From NCBI GenBank assembly GCA_964397565.1, contig CAYNJC010000072.1, forward strand, positions 1-7,465: 7,465 nucleotides of DNA, in the 5' to 3' direction. Of this stretch, positions 1 to 6,470 are shown piece by piece (the stretch's first letter is position 1; every line of letters begins with the position of its first letter). The notes under the pieces were generated by a model that saw only the letters and a list, made by a program, of their open reading frames with translations, was not told the DNA's origin and made no database searches. This stretch comes from JAPLST01 sp964397565 (GTDB lineage: Bacteria; Auribacterota; UBA3054; JAPLST01). A program made the translations under genes and the position numbers.

Positions 1-2
1 TT

Positions 3-716
3 GTGGCCAATCCTGCCAATCTGCGCGGCGCCTTCCCGCTGATTCCCTACAGCAGTATGGCCGCCGGCGCCGATGGCTGGAGCACGCCGGATGCAAACCG
101 CCCGGTCGCCATTGCTGCTCTCGCGCCGCGCGACAATTATCTCTATAAGCATCTGCTGATCGTCAGTTTCTCGGTGGGGGACGCAGATCAACGCATCTAC
201 GCATTTGATCTGGCGGCGCCAACCAATGGACCGGTGACCTTGTACGGTGCACAAAATCTGTGGCCGGCCGGGCATGACAAATGGTTTGGCCAAGTTGGCA
301 ATTCCGGCCGCTATCTCTTCATGCTCGACGGCGCATACGCCGACACGCGCCTGCTCAAACGCTTGGACTTGTGTGCGTGGGCGCCGCAGGTGGGGGTCAC
401 CAAGCCGACCATGACGGTGGATGAAACCGTTACCACCGTGCAGTTCTTTGTGACCAATAATGCCTATACGGTTGGCGCCCTGCAATGGACGAACACGTGG
501 GCCGGGGCCGGTGGTACCGTGCCGGTTGCCGGCTTGGCAACAGTGCTGCCGAATGTCCTGGTCGTGTCGGGCACGAACACGATCATGGTCACCGGCACAA
601 ACGTGTACGGTTATCCGGCCACTTGCACCGCGCGCGTGCTGGTGGTCCCTGAATCCCATCGCAGCAGCAGTAATAGTTATCACCGTGCGTTGGCTGAGCA
701 AAGCATAATCCAGTAA
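3..716 (+). CDS. 3' part of a secreted propeller/Ig-like protein gene; PEP-CTERM end frameshifted
   Basis: The 5' end lies outside the window, so the GTG at position 3 need not be a start. About 237 residues are visible. Residues 1-125 look like the end of a beta-propeller-type repeat region (strand-like stretches such as LLIVSFSV and YLFMLDG). Residues about 130-215 form one Ig-like module ending in GTNTIMVTGTNVYG. Both parts resemble the next gene: LRGAFPLIP here against LVRAFPLLP there, and the same Ig module, so the two are tandem paralogues. The reading frame ends VPES followed by a polar tail and TAA at 714-716. Omitting T654 gives VPEP, a hydrophobic run IAAAVIVITV, a basic tail RWLSKA and TAA at 706-708, a proper PEP-CTERM exosortase signal. 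I infer a surface or exported protein whose anchor is lost by a one-base insertion or a sequence error. The ligand is unknown. Confidence 0.8.
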   Translation: MANPANLRGAFPLIPYSSMAAGADGWSTPDANRPVAIAALAPRDNYLYKHLLIVSFSVGDADQRIYAFDLAAPTNGPVTLYGAQNLWPAGHDKWFGQVGNSGRYLFMLDGAYADTRLLKRLDLCAWAPQVGVTKPTMTVDETVTTVQFFVTNNAYTVGALQWTNTWAGAGGTVPVAGLATVLPNVLVVSGTNTIMVTGTNVYGYPATCTARVLVVPESHRSSSNSYHRALAEQSIIQ

Positions 717-720
717 AGGA
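715..720 (+). promoter_or_regulatory. Ribosome binding site of the 918-residue PEP-CTERM gene
   Basis: AAAGGA lies 7 bases before the ATG at 728 and overlaps the stop codon of the preceding gene. It supports the 728 start. The two plus-strand genes are only 11 bases apart, so they are probably co-transcribed. Confidence 0.6.
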
Positions 721-727
721 AACAATC

Positions 728-3484
728 ATGAATATGCGCTATCCGATCTACTGCATTGCGTTCCTGGCGAGTTGTGGCATGGCCGCGACATGGCAGTCCA
801 TTGCATATCCGGCCAACAACATGCGCATGAACCAGCGCAACGGTTTTGTGCGCGACCAAGATGCCGACGGTAATCTCTATATGCAGGTGTTCAGCAGCGC
901 CGGCAATACCGCCCGCACGCAACAAATCTGGCGCGTGACCGCGGACATCGCCGCTGGCGCTGCGGCGGGCGCCTGGCAATTTGTCATCGGCGGTATTAGT
1001 GCCAATGGCGATGGCGGTGAATCGCAGCAGACCTGGGTGAAAAAGAGTTTGCGCTTCTACTCGACCTATTACGGTGGTGCATTCACGGAACCCGCGGCCA
1101 ATGTGCAGTGGGGCTGGCATGTCGCCTGGTTGACCAACAGCGCCGGCGCCGTGGTGGTGGACGACCCAATCAACCGCAATCGTCCGCGGCATATCAAGAG
1201 TGCGGAAGGCTGGCCGCAGTGTGGCCAGAACCTTGGTGGCATGACCTACTGGCAAGGCACCACCAACCTGGTTGCCATCGGCACCGATCGCGTGTACCCC
1301 GACAATGGCCTCAACATTCAAATACGCAAGTGGCAGGGCGCCAGCACCACCACTTTGGCGGCGCGCGACACGGATGGCACCAACACGGATTATTCCGCAT
1401 CGGCGCTGGATCCCGTCGGCAACGGTTATTTCCTCAATTGCTGGAGCAAACATGTCTGGTGCGCCACAAACCTGGTGGGGGCGACGACCAATCTTGTGCG
1501 TGCATTCCCGTTGCTGCCGTTGCCCGTCCCCGGCTTGACCAATGAGGCTTTCATAACAGGCGGCCGGCCGAGCGACCTGGCCATCGTTGCCAGCCCGCGC
1601 CTCAGCGGCGGCATGATCTGTGCCGTGTCGGTGGTCACCAACAACTACAGCGAGCGCGGCGTTTTCTTGTACAATGTCACCTCGAACATGGCCGGCAACA
1701 TCGTGCCGCCGCTCGACGTGACGCCGCCAGACTATTCCTTGCAATGGCGCGGCCGGCTGGCGGCCGTCGGCACGCGCGTGTTCGTGAATTACGACCCCGG
1801 CAGCGACATGCCCGGCGTCCTGCGGCTCAATCTCGAAGAGACAGACCTGAGCGCCATCGGCGTGTTTGTCACGCCAGGCTTGCCGTCGGTGGTGCTCTTT
1901 GCCACCAATGCCCTTGTGCCGTACGAAACGACCAGTGTCACACTGCAGGGCAGCAATGCCATGACCACGGTGGGCTTCATTACGTGGACCAACCAGCTCA
2001 ATGGCTCAAATGGCGTGGTGGCTGCGGCGACGACGCCGGATCAACTCTGGTCGTTGGATGTGCCCTTGACGGTCGGCATCAATGCAATCGCGGTGAGCGG
2101 CACGAACTATACCGGATTTGCCGATGTCCGTAACGTGACGATCCAGCGCGATGTGCCGGCCGGTATGGGCGCCCCGGTGCTGGCGGTGCTCAACGGTGGC
2201 GTGCAATTGCCGTTCCCAACCGCAAGCTACGATCTGCAAGGCAGCGCGAACGCGCATGTGAGAGGCTTCATCACCTGGTCGAACGCGTTCAATGCCGCGC
2301 ACGGCGCGCTGCCGGCCAGTATCAGCTGGAATGTCACGATACCGCTGGCCATGGGCCGCAACAGGATTACCATCAAAGGCACGAACTACCTGAATGTGAC
2401 TGCCACTGAAACGGCGGATGTGATCGAAGAACACGATCTGGTGTTCGAGTTGACGGATGTGACCATGCCGGATGCGCTGGCCAACAATATTTCGGCAACC
2501 TCGTTGGGCACTGACGGCACCAATCTGTACTATTCAACCTGTACCACAATGGCGCCCTTGTACACGCTGCCACCCGGCGGCACCAATGCCAGCGATTGGA
2601 CTAAAATTTCCGACTATCCCACCAGCTACACGGATGAGGGCACGACGGACGAGACCACCATGGGCGATGGCTTTGGGTACTTCAACGGCGCACTGTACGG
2701 CTGCATTCGCGCCTATACCGCGGCCTATCCGGTCATGCGCACAACCTTGCGTTACAACCTTGGCCCGGGTACTTGGGAGCATGGCGCGCTGGTCTCGAAT
2801 CTCGGCGCGACGGCGGGCGCGGTGGTGGACAATGCTGGCAATATCTACTATTTCTGGAAGGCCTCGTCGAATTTCGAGCAAGTCACGAATTTCTATGCCG
2901 CCGCGCGCGGCTTCCAAACTGGGGTTGGCGTTGCCAGTGTTGCGGTGGACACGACGCGCGGACCGCAGTACATTTACCTGTTGAAATCAGAGTCGCGTGA
3001 TGGCAACTACGGGCGTGTGTATCGCGTGCCGGCCAATGGCAGCGCGACCGCCAGCAGCGTGCAGCAATATCTCGACACGCCCTGGCAAGTCGGGGCCGGC
3101 TGCGCCATCGAATTTGTGCCGGCGGCGCTCGGCGTCAGCGGCCACGATGAACTGTGGGTCTTGCGCGGCGCGGGTGAAGACGCCGGCGACAATGGCGACA
3201 ACGGCTATGAAACAGCTGATATTGGCGTGTACGACACCGTCGGTGATTTCTGGACGACGCGCTCACTGACCAATTTTTATTTCAACTATCCGGACGAGTA
3301 CACGACCTACGATATCGGCTCGGATATGTGTCGCGTAGGCGACGTCATGTACTTCCTGCGCGGCACGGACAATCCGACGCAGCTCTCGTCAATGCTGGTC
3401 TCACCGATCATTCCGGAGCCGGCCCTGCCGACCGCGCTGGGCCTGCTGCTGTGCAGTGTAGGGTTGAAAAGTGTAAGGTTGTAG
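728..3484 (+). CDS. Secreted beta-propeller/Ig-like protein with PEP-CTERM sorting signal
   Basis: This is a complete 918-residue gene. The N-terminus has a short basic start (MNMR), a hydrophobic core and a likely signal peptidase site near GMAA (residues 17-20). LASC at 13-16 also fits a lipobox, so the signal type is ambiguous. Residues about 20-375 look like a beta-propeller with Asp/Gly/Asn-rich turns. Two Ig-like modules follow at about 378-477 and 482-572; each has a GFITW(T/S)N core and a closing GxNxIxxxGTNY, reminiscent of bacterial Ig-like domains such as glucodextranase domain B. Residues about 573-890 form a second, Kelch-like propeller (GFGYFNGALYG, NIYYFWKA). The C-terminus has IPEP at 895-898, a short hydrophobic run and a weakly basic end. 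The PEP-CTERM family is cut and anchored by exosortase. A structural, adhesive or glycan-binding role is possible but not shown. No catalytic motif was recognised. Confidence 0.88.
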   Translation: MNMRYPIYCIAFLASCGMAATWQSIAYPANNMRMNQRNGFVRDQDADGNLYMQVFSSAGNTARTQQIWRVTADIAAGAAAGAWQFVIGGISANGDGGESQQTWVKKSLRFYSTYYGGAFTEPAANVQWGWHVAWLTNSAGAVVVDDPINRNRPRHIKSAEGWPQCGQNLGGMTYWQGTTNLVAIGTDRVYPDNGLNIQIRKWQGASTTTLAARDTDGTNTDYSASALDPVGNGYFLNCWSKHVWCATNLVGATTNLVRAFPLLPLPVPGLTNEAFITGGRPSDLAIVASPRLSGGMICAVSVVTNNYSERGVFLYNVTSNMAGNIVPPLDVTPPDYSLQWRGRLAAVGTRVFVNYDPGSDMPGVLRLNLEETDLSAIGVFVTPGLPSVVLFATNALVPYETTSVTLQGSNAMTTVGFITWTNQLNGSNGVVAAATTPDQLWSLDVPLTVGINAIAVSGTNYTGFADVRNVTIQRDVPAGMGAPVLAVLNGGVQLPFPTASYDLQGSANAHVRGFITWSNAFNAAHGALPASISWNVTIPLAMGRNRITIKGTNYLNVTATETADVIEEHDLVFELTDVTMPDALANNISATSLGTDGTNLYYSTCTTMAPLYTLPPGGTNASDWTKISDYPTSYTDEGTTDETTMGDGFGYFNGALYGCIRAYTAAYPVMRTTLRYNLGPGTWEHGALVSNLGATAGAVVDNAGNIYYFWKASSNFEQVTNFYAAARGFQTGVGVASVAVDTTRGPQYIYLLKSESRDGNYGRVYRVPANGSATASSVQQYLDTPWQVGAGCAIEFVPAALGVSGHDELWVLRGAGEDAGDNGDNGYETADIGVYDTVGDFWTTRSLTNFYFNYPDEYTTYDIGSDMCRVGDVMYFLRGTDNPTQLSSMLVSPIIPEPALPTALGLLLCSVGLKSVRL
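3455..3484 (+). repeat. 15-bp tandem duplication forming the gene's last codons
   Basis: Unit 3455-3469 begins AGTGTAGGGTTG and unit 3470-3484 begins AGTGTAAGGTTG, matching at 11 of the first 12 bases. In frame they encode SVGLK and then SVRL plus stop. A third partial copy, GTAGGTTG, follows at 3481-3488. The final residues and the TAG of the PEP-CTERM protein therefore come from repeat DNA, not from a usual Arg-rich tail. Confidence 0.75.
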
Positions 3485-3500
3485 GTTGCTGCTCTGGAGA

Positions 3501-3524
3501 GTGGGAGCGACTTCCACGTCGCGA
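3501..3524. repeat. REP-like element, GCGAC/GTCGC stem
   Basis: A GTGGGAGCG start leads into a 5-bp stem, GCGAC at 3507-3511 and GTCGC at 3518-3522, with loop TTCCAC. The alternative pairing GTGG/CCAC is also possible. From memory, the form GTGGGAGCG...TTCCA...CGCGA occurs as an interspersed repeat in genomes of this kind; this was not checked. Confidence 0.45.
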
Positions 3525-3552
3525 TGACAGGTAGGGCGGGCAGACGTCCCCC

Positions 3553-3606
3553 TGGCGGCGTCTTCGCCGTGCCGCCATCGGCGGTAGGGTGGCCGCGCCG
3601 CGCGGC
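3553..3606. repeat. Cluster of GC-rich stem-loops
   Basis: TGGCGGC (3553-3559) pairs with GCCGCCA (3571-3577). An alternative nested hairpin is CGGCG (3556-3560) with CGCCG (3565-3569) around a TCTT loop. Next comes GCCGCG (3592-3597) with CGCGGC (3601-3606) around a CCG loop. The core CGCGCCGCGCG of this last hairpin recurs in the hairpin at 3812-3832. Some such stems are expected by chance in very GC-rich DNA. Confidence 0.4.
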
Positions 3607-3678
3607 TGGGGGATTTTGCTGCCCGCCGTTGCTGCAATGTTTGCCACTAAGTTTACAATTAGGCAGCCGACCGAGACC

Positions 3679-3699
3679 CCCACGACCTTGCGTCGTGGG
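3679..3699. repeat. REP-like hairpin A (8-bp stem, loop CTTGC)
   Basis: The arms CCCACGAC (3679-3686) and GTCGTGGG (3692-3699) are perfectly complementary around the 5-base loop CTTGC. There is no T-run after it, so it does not look like an intrinsic terminator. It pairs in design with hairpin B 50 bases downstream. Confidence 0.65.
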
Positions 3700-3750
3700 T
3701 GAATAAGATTGAGCGAAAGCTGCCGCCGCCATGCTCGCCAATCTCTGCGT

Positions 3751-3771
3751 CCACCGAGGCAAGCTCGGTGG
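3751..3771. repeat. REP-like hairpin B, inverted partner of hairpin A (loop GCAAG)
   Basis: The arms CCACCGAG (3751-3758) and CTCGGTGG (3764-3771) are perfectly complementary around the 5-base loop GCAAG. Stem and loop lengths equal those of hairpin A, and the loop is the exact reverse complement of A's loop. Read on the minus strand, B looks like a copy of A in which stem changes are compensated in both arms. This fits an inverted REP pair (BIME-like). Confidence 0.6.
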
Positions 3772-3811
3772 GGCGCCGGTTTGGCTGCAGCGGCCCTTGG
3801 CCGTTTGATAC

Positions 3812-3832
3812 ATTCTCGCGCCGCGCGAGAAT
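3812..3832. repeat. 9-bp perfect stem-loop with CCG loop
   Basis: ATTCTCGCG (3812-3820) pairs perfectly with CGCGAGAAT (3824-3832) around CCG. It shares the central CGCGCCGCGCG with the hairpin at 3592-3606, but the outer stem differs and is still paired. No T-run follows on either strand. A 10-bp palindrome, AGTTTAAACT, lies just beyond at 3844-3853. Confidence 0.55.
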
Positions 3833-3901
3833 TTACCGGCTTAAGTTTAAACTACGCGCCAGGCACCCGCATGTGGTGCGTCGGTGATCGGCTGCTTGGA
3901 G

Positions 3902-3918
3902 TCCCGCCAGCGGCGGGA
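3902..3918. repeat. 7-bp stem-loop at the broken end of the Rhs remnant
   Basis: TCCCGCC (3902-3908) pairs with GGCGGGA (3912-3918) around AGC. It lies just past the point where Rhs homology ends on the minus strand, so repeat insertion may have contributed to the break. That link is inference. Confidence 0.5.
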
Positions 3919-4122
3919 TGCGGCGGTGGCAGGTGCAGAACGCCGGTGCCTTCCGCAATGCCAACGCCGCGCAGGAAAAAGGCGGTCATGGCCGTGTTTG
4001 AGACGGACGCGATGGACAGATTGCCGTCGTGCAGGTCATAGCGCCAGACGGTGTTCTGCTTGATGGCAATGCGGCGGTGCTGCGAGTCGTATCGAAACTC
4101 GGCATCGAGTCCCGTGTTATTA

Positions 4123-4275
4123 ATCTTGACCAGTTTGTTTTGCACATTATAATAATAGCAATTCGTGACGTTTTTGACAATGCTGGTGGACAAGTTTCCG
4201 GCCAGATCATACCAGTAACGCGACGAGGCCGATTGCGACCCGCGCCAGATGTTGGTCATCTTGTTGGCGATGGTG
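4123..4275 (-). repeat. Direct repeat, copy 1 of a 153-bp Rhs block
   Basis: This aligns without gaps to 6975-7127, with 8 mismatches by eye (about 95% identity). Only two of the differences change the protein (Met/Ile and Ser/Ala). Outside the block, DNA similarity drops sharply although protein similarity continues on one side. Both copies face the same way, 2852 bases apart. Confidence 0.85.
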
Positions 4276-4305
4276 TAGGCAACTGATCTTTTGTTGGTGA
4301 GGTTT

Positions 4306-4341
4306 ATTTGTCAAGTGCTCACGCCTGACACAATCCGCCCC
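4306..4341 (-). repeat. Upstream boundary motif set, remnant copy
   Basis: On the minus strand the order is GGGGCGG (4335-4341), GTCAGGCGT (4321-4329), TTGACAAAT (4306-4314). The same three blocks in the same order precede the intact Rhs start at 7416-7465, with shorter spacers here (5 and 6 bases against 9 and 17). The TGA within TTGACAAAT is in the same frame relative to the Rhs reading frame in both copies. Confidence 0.6.
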
Positions 4342-4349
4342 CTGCTTTG

Positions 4350-6470
4350 CCCCCGTGTTACAAGACTAAACTATTACTTACCAGGATTCTGCACATATTC
4401 AATGTACTTGACTTTTCTTCTAAAAGCATTAGCTTTGCTTTTGTACTTCGCTTCATGGCTCGTCTTATATAGATCCTCAGCGCAACGTGCGGCAGAGTCA
4501 TAGTCGCCACTTTCGGCATACGCACAGGCTAATGTGTCTAGTGTCTCGCATATGCGTAATGCGTTGACAGCGCGTTTGGCAAGTTCTAGCCCACGCACTC
4601 CATTTCGGTGTTCTATATCACTTACATAAATCCACGCCAATGCATTAAGCGTGTAAGGATCATCAGGACGAAGGGCGAGAGCGGTTTCATAATCCCTAAT
4701 GGCGCTCGTGACATTACTGATGCCGCATTCAGCCATACCGCGAATATAGTATGCCTCTGCACTATTCGTGCACGCTGATATTGCTTTGTCGGCATCGGCA
4801 ATGACGCGGTTATAGTCGCCCAGAGCTATTAGACTGTATGCACGACTGACGTATGTCTCAATAGTTGTGTCACCCAAAGACAAAGCTATGTCATAGTTTG
4901 ACAGTGCATTGGCATAATCGCCAATCATACTATAGGTATAAGCTATTCCGCTGTGTCCCTTATAACTCTTGGGTGCATATTTTATTGCTGATCTGAAATC
5001 AGCAATTGCGTTTGTATACTGCCGTTCTATTGAATATGAGTCGGCGAGATAAAGGTAGGCATCGGCATTTGTACAACCATGCGCGATAGCCAACGTGAGA
5101 TCAGCAATAGCGGCCTTATCATCACTTAGAATTTTGTATGCGGTTATTCCTCGCACATACAATGTTCTAGCATCCAAATCAGGCTCCAACTTTCTCCATG
5201 TGTCAAAGTCTGTTTTCATGCCGGCATAATCGTGGCGTTGCATGAACAGTGCGCTACGATGCTGGTAAGCAATCGCATTGCTGGGACAGATTCCGATGGC
5301 TGCATTATAATATCGCAAGGCAATATCGCTGGGCGACTTATTAAATCCCGATTGCAATAATGATTCGGAAATCAAATTATTTTCACTGACATCCCAACGG
5401 CGCGAAAGAGAAGGCAGCAGACCCCCGTTCGGTTTGAGACACGATTTGTAGATTAGACTGTCACTCACTTGATATCCGTCACTCGCATCCCAGTTTATAT
5501 AGCGATTATCAGGCATATACCATCGCACAAAGGCGTGCCCTGGCACACTCGCGTAGCGAATTGGCAATGCAAGTGATTGGCCAACAGACAAATACATGAG
5601 CGATAGAGTATGACAGTTGGCTAGATGTACCAAATGCCGCTTTTTGGTGTGGGTACCTTCTACTGTATCAATTAAGGAGCCGCTCTTGCCATGCGCATCA
5701 TAGATGAAATTATGATCGCGAAGTATCCGGCATATTATAGTTAGAGCATTAGTTGCTGCCGTCCGATCAAAATGACGCGATGGTGCAATGCGCTGTCTTG
5801 CATCTTTGATTACATCATCAAGGGTATCAGCAACATAGGCGCGTTTTTCTATGTCGGCCTCGAGTCTGAGTATAATATGCCCCACCGTTACTGGCGAACG
5901 TGTTTCATGTCTTCTGCCACACTGCGCCAAAGTCATTAGCAAGAAGAGAAAGCACAGCAGACACGCCGGTCTGACACAATGCATATATATGTGCTGCATG
6001 TTCATGGTCAACCATCGTTTTCCATACGCGGCGTTCTATCTATCGTTGGTGGCTTCATTGGTGTTTTCGGTGCTGATGGATTCTTAGGTGGTTTATACGT
6101 GACAGTGCCATCATTGTTTTTAACGAGCGAGCCGTTCCCATCTCTGTTTGTCTGCATTGCCTGATTTGCAGCCTTTTGCTTGCGCTCGATACTCTCAAGA
6201 GAGGGAAGGCGAATCGGGCCTTCCTCTTTCAGTCGTTGTGCTTTAGCTCGTTCTTCGCACATATGTTCGACAGTTTCTGCAATGCTTTCTTTTTCAACTT
6301 CACTGTGGTGTGCAAGGTCTGGAGGCGGTGAAAGTTGATTGGGTGATTTGATATATGGATTGCGTATTGGTTGTTGTGATTGTCTGAATGGCGGAGCCGG
6401 TGCACTTGCGTTTATGGGTTCGCGCCCGTCGGCATCTACTTTAGTTATTGGATTATTCCCGCAGAACTGA
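4350..6470. other. AT-rich block: Rhs tip plus TPR gene, candidate acquired cassette
   Basis: Base composition changes from GC-rich to visibly AT-rich near the end of the Rhs core (about 6430-6500) and returns to GC-rich just past the TPR stop (about 4340-4370). Rhs core sequence flanks the block on both sides: the intact core on the right and the remnant on the left. This is the expected picture for a tip-plus-partner module of separate origin. Edges are approximate and judged by eye; no repeats or integrase gene mark them exactly. Confidence 0.55.
4374..6011 (-). CDS. Exported transglutaminase-like/TPR protein, probable lipoprotein
   Basis: The gene encodes 545 residues from TTG at 6011. 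ATG codons at 6005 and 5999 are alternatives: GGAA sits about 8 bases before the TTG, while ATG 6005 has no clear site. The N-terminus has a hydrophobic run ending LAQC (C31), close to a lipobox although Gln before Cys is atypical. Residues about 55-195 resemble a transglutaminase-like fold of the Transglut_core2/SirB1 kind: Cys133 in NCHTLSLMYLSVGQSLALP, His159 in PGHAFVRW and Asp175 in INWDASDG could form a Cys-His-Asp triad. Residues about 225-520 hold roughly eight tetratricopeptide repeats (GDYANALSNYDIALSLG, TSAIRDYETALALRPDDP), a protein-binding scaffold. It overlaps the Rhs stop by 4 bases, so translation is probably coupled. Base composition is clearly more AT-rich than the left-hand genes. 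It occupies the usual place of an Rhs partner or immunity gene, but its family is not a known immunity family to me. Confidence 0.85.
   Translation of the reverse strand: MTMNMQHIYMHCVRPACLLCFLFLLMTLAQCGRRHETRSPVTVGHIILRLEADIEKRAYVADTLDDVIKDARQRIAPSRHFDRTAATNALTIICRILRDHNFIYDAHGKSGSLIDTVEGTHTKKRHLVHLANCHTLSLMYLSVGQSLALPIRYASVPGHAFVRWYMPDNRYINWDASDGYQVSDSLIYKSCLKPNGGLLPSLSRRWDVSENNLISESLLQSGFNKSPSDIALRYYNAAIGICPSNAIAYQHRSALFMQRHDYAGMKTDFDTWRKLEPDLDARTLYVRGITAYKILSDDKAAIADLTLAIAHGCTNADAYLYLADSYSIERQYTNAIADFRSAIKYAPKSYKGHSGIAYTYSMIGDYANALSNYDIALSLGDTTIETYVSRAYSLIALGDYNRVIADADKAISACTNSAEAYYIRGMAECGISNVTSAIRDYETALALRPDDPYTLNALAWIYVSDIEHRNGVRGLELAKRAVNALRICETLDTLACAYAESGDYDSAARCAEDLYKTSHEAKYKSKANAFRRKVKYIEYVQNPGK

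Larger units (their letters stand above)
3485..3851. other. Gene-free intergenic stretch rich in REP-like stem-loops
   Basis: This stretch separates the plus-strand secreted-protein genes from the convergent minus-strand Rhs remnant. The short reading frames in it are GC-driven and lack ribosome sites or recognisable protein features. It contains at least six perfect or near-perfect stem-loops, listed separately where strongest. I see no tRNA, no CRISPR array and no convincing U-tract terminator. Minor stems include CGGCC/GGCCG at 3791-3803, followed by only three T residues, and CCGCC/GGCGG at 3572-3584. Confidence 0.6.
3852..4307 (-). pseudogene. Degenerate Rhs/YD-repeat core fragment
   Basis: This minus-strand remnant is homologous to residues about 95-215 of the intact Rhs protein encoded at 6008-7417. 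Shared stretches include TNIWRGSQSASSRYWYDLAG, NCYYYNVQNKLVKI and later RGVGIAEGTG against RGLGVAEGIG. Homology stops near 3945. The frame then runs through about 30 unrelated Pro/His/Arg-rich residues, crossing a TCCCGCC/GGCGGGA hairpin at 3902-3918, to TAG at 3852-3854. Upstream, where the intact gene has TGA CAA ATG, the remnant has TGA CAA ATA, so the start is lost, and the first roughly 90 residues are missing. An ATG at 4257-4259 exists but has no good ribosome site. It has no Rhs core motif and no tip. I read it as an orphan core fragment of the kind left by Rhs rearrangement. Confidence 0.8.

Noticed and set aside
13..16. LASC near residues 13-16 of the 918-residue protein as proof of a lipoprotein
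   Set aside because: The motif fits a lipobox, but a standard signal peptidase site follows at once and the protein already has a C-terminal sorting signal, so the call stays open. Coordinates here are residues of that protein, not bases.
680..1744. Long minus-strand open frame of 354 codons
   Set aside because: It lies antisense to the well-supported 918-residue gene, has His/Arg/Ala/Val-rich content typical of the reverse frame of GC-rich DNA, and shows no domain or ribosome site.
3791..3806. CGGCC/GGCCG hairpin plus TTT as an intrinsic terminator
   Set aside because: It has a five-pair stem and only three T residues, more than 300 bases after the nearest plus-strand stop. Too weak to call.
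3307..3813. Minus-strand open frame spanning the end of the PEP-CTERM gene and the hairpin region
   Set aside because: Its protein is low-complexity and Pro/Arg/Ser-rich and runs through several stem-loops, with no recognisable motif. It is best explained as repeat DNA read through.
3485..3851. CRISPR array, tRNA or attachment site in the intergenic stretch
   Set aside because: There is no regular repeat-spacer pattern, no cloverleaf and no tRNA-like 3' end. The repeats are unevenly spaced hairpins.
3709..4041. Plus-strand open frame over the hairpins and the Rhs remnant
   Set aside because: Its right half is antisense to clear Rhs homology and its left half to stem-loops, so it is not a gene.
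4291..4503. Plus-strand 70-codon frame with a hydrophobic stretch
   Set aside because: It is antisense to the C-terminus of the TPR gene and the boundary motifs. The hydrophobic run is a by-product of the reverse frame.
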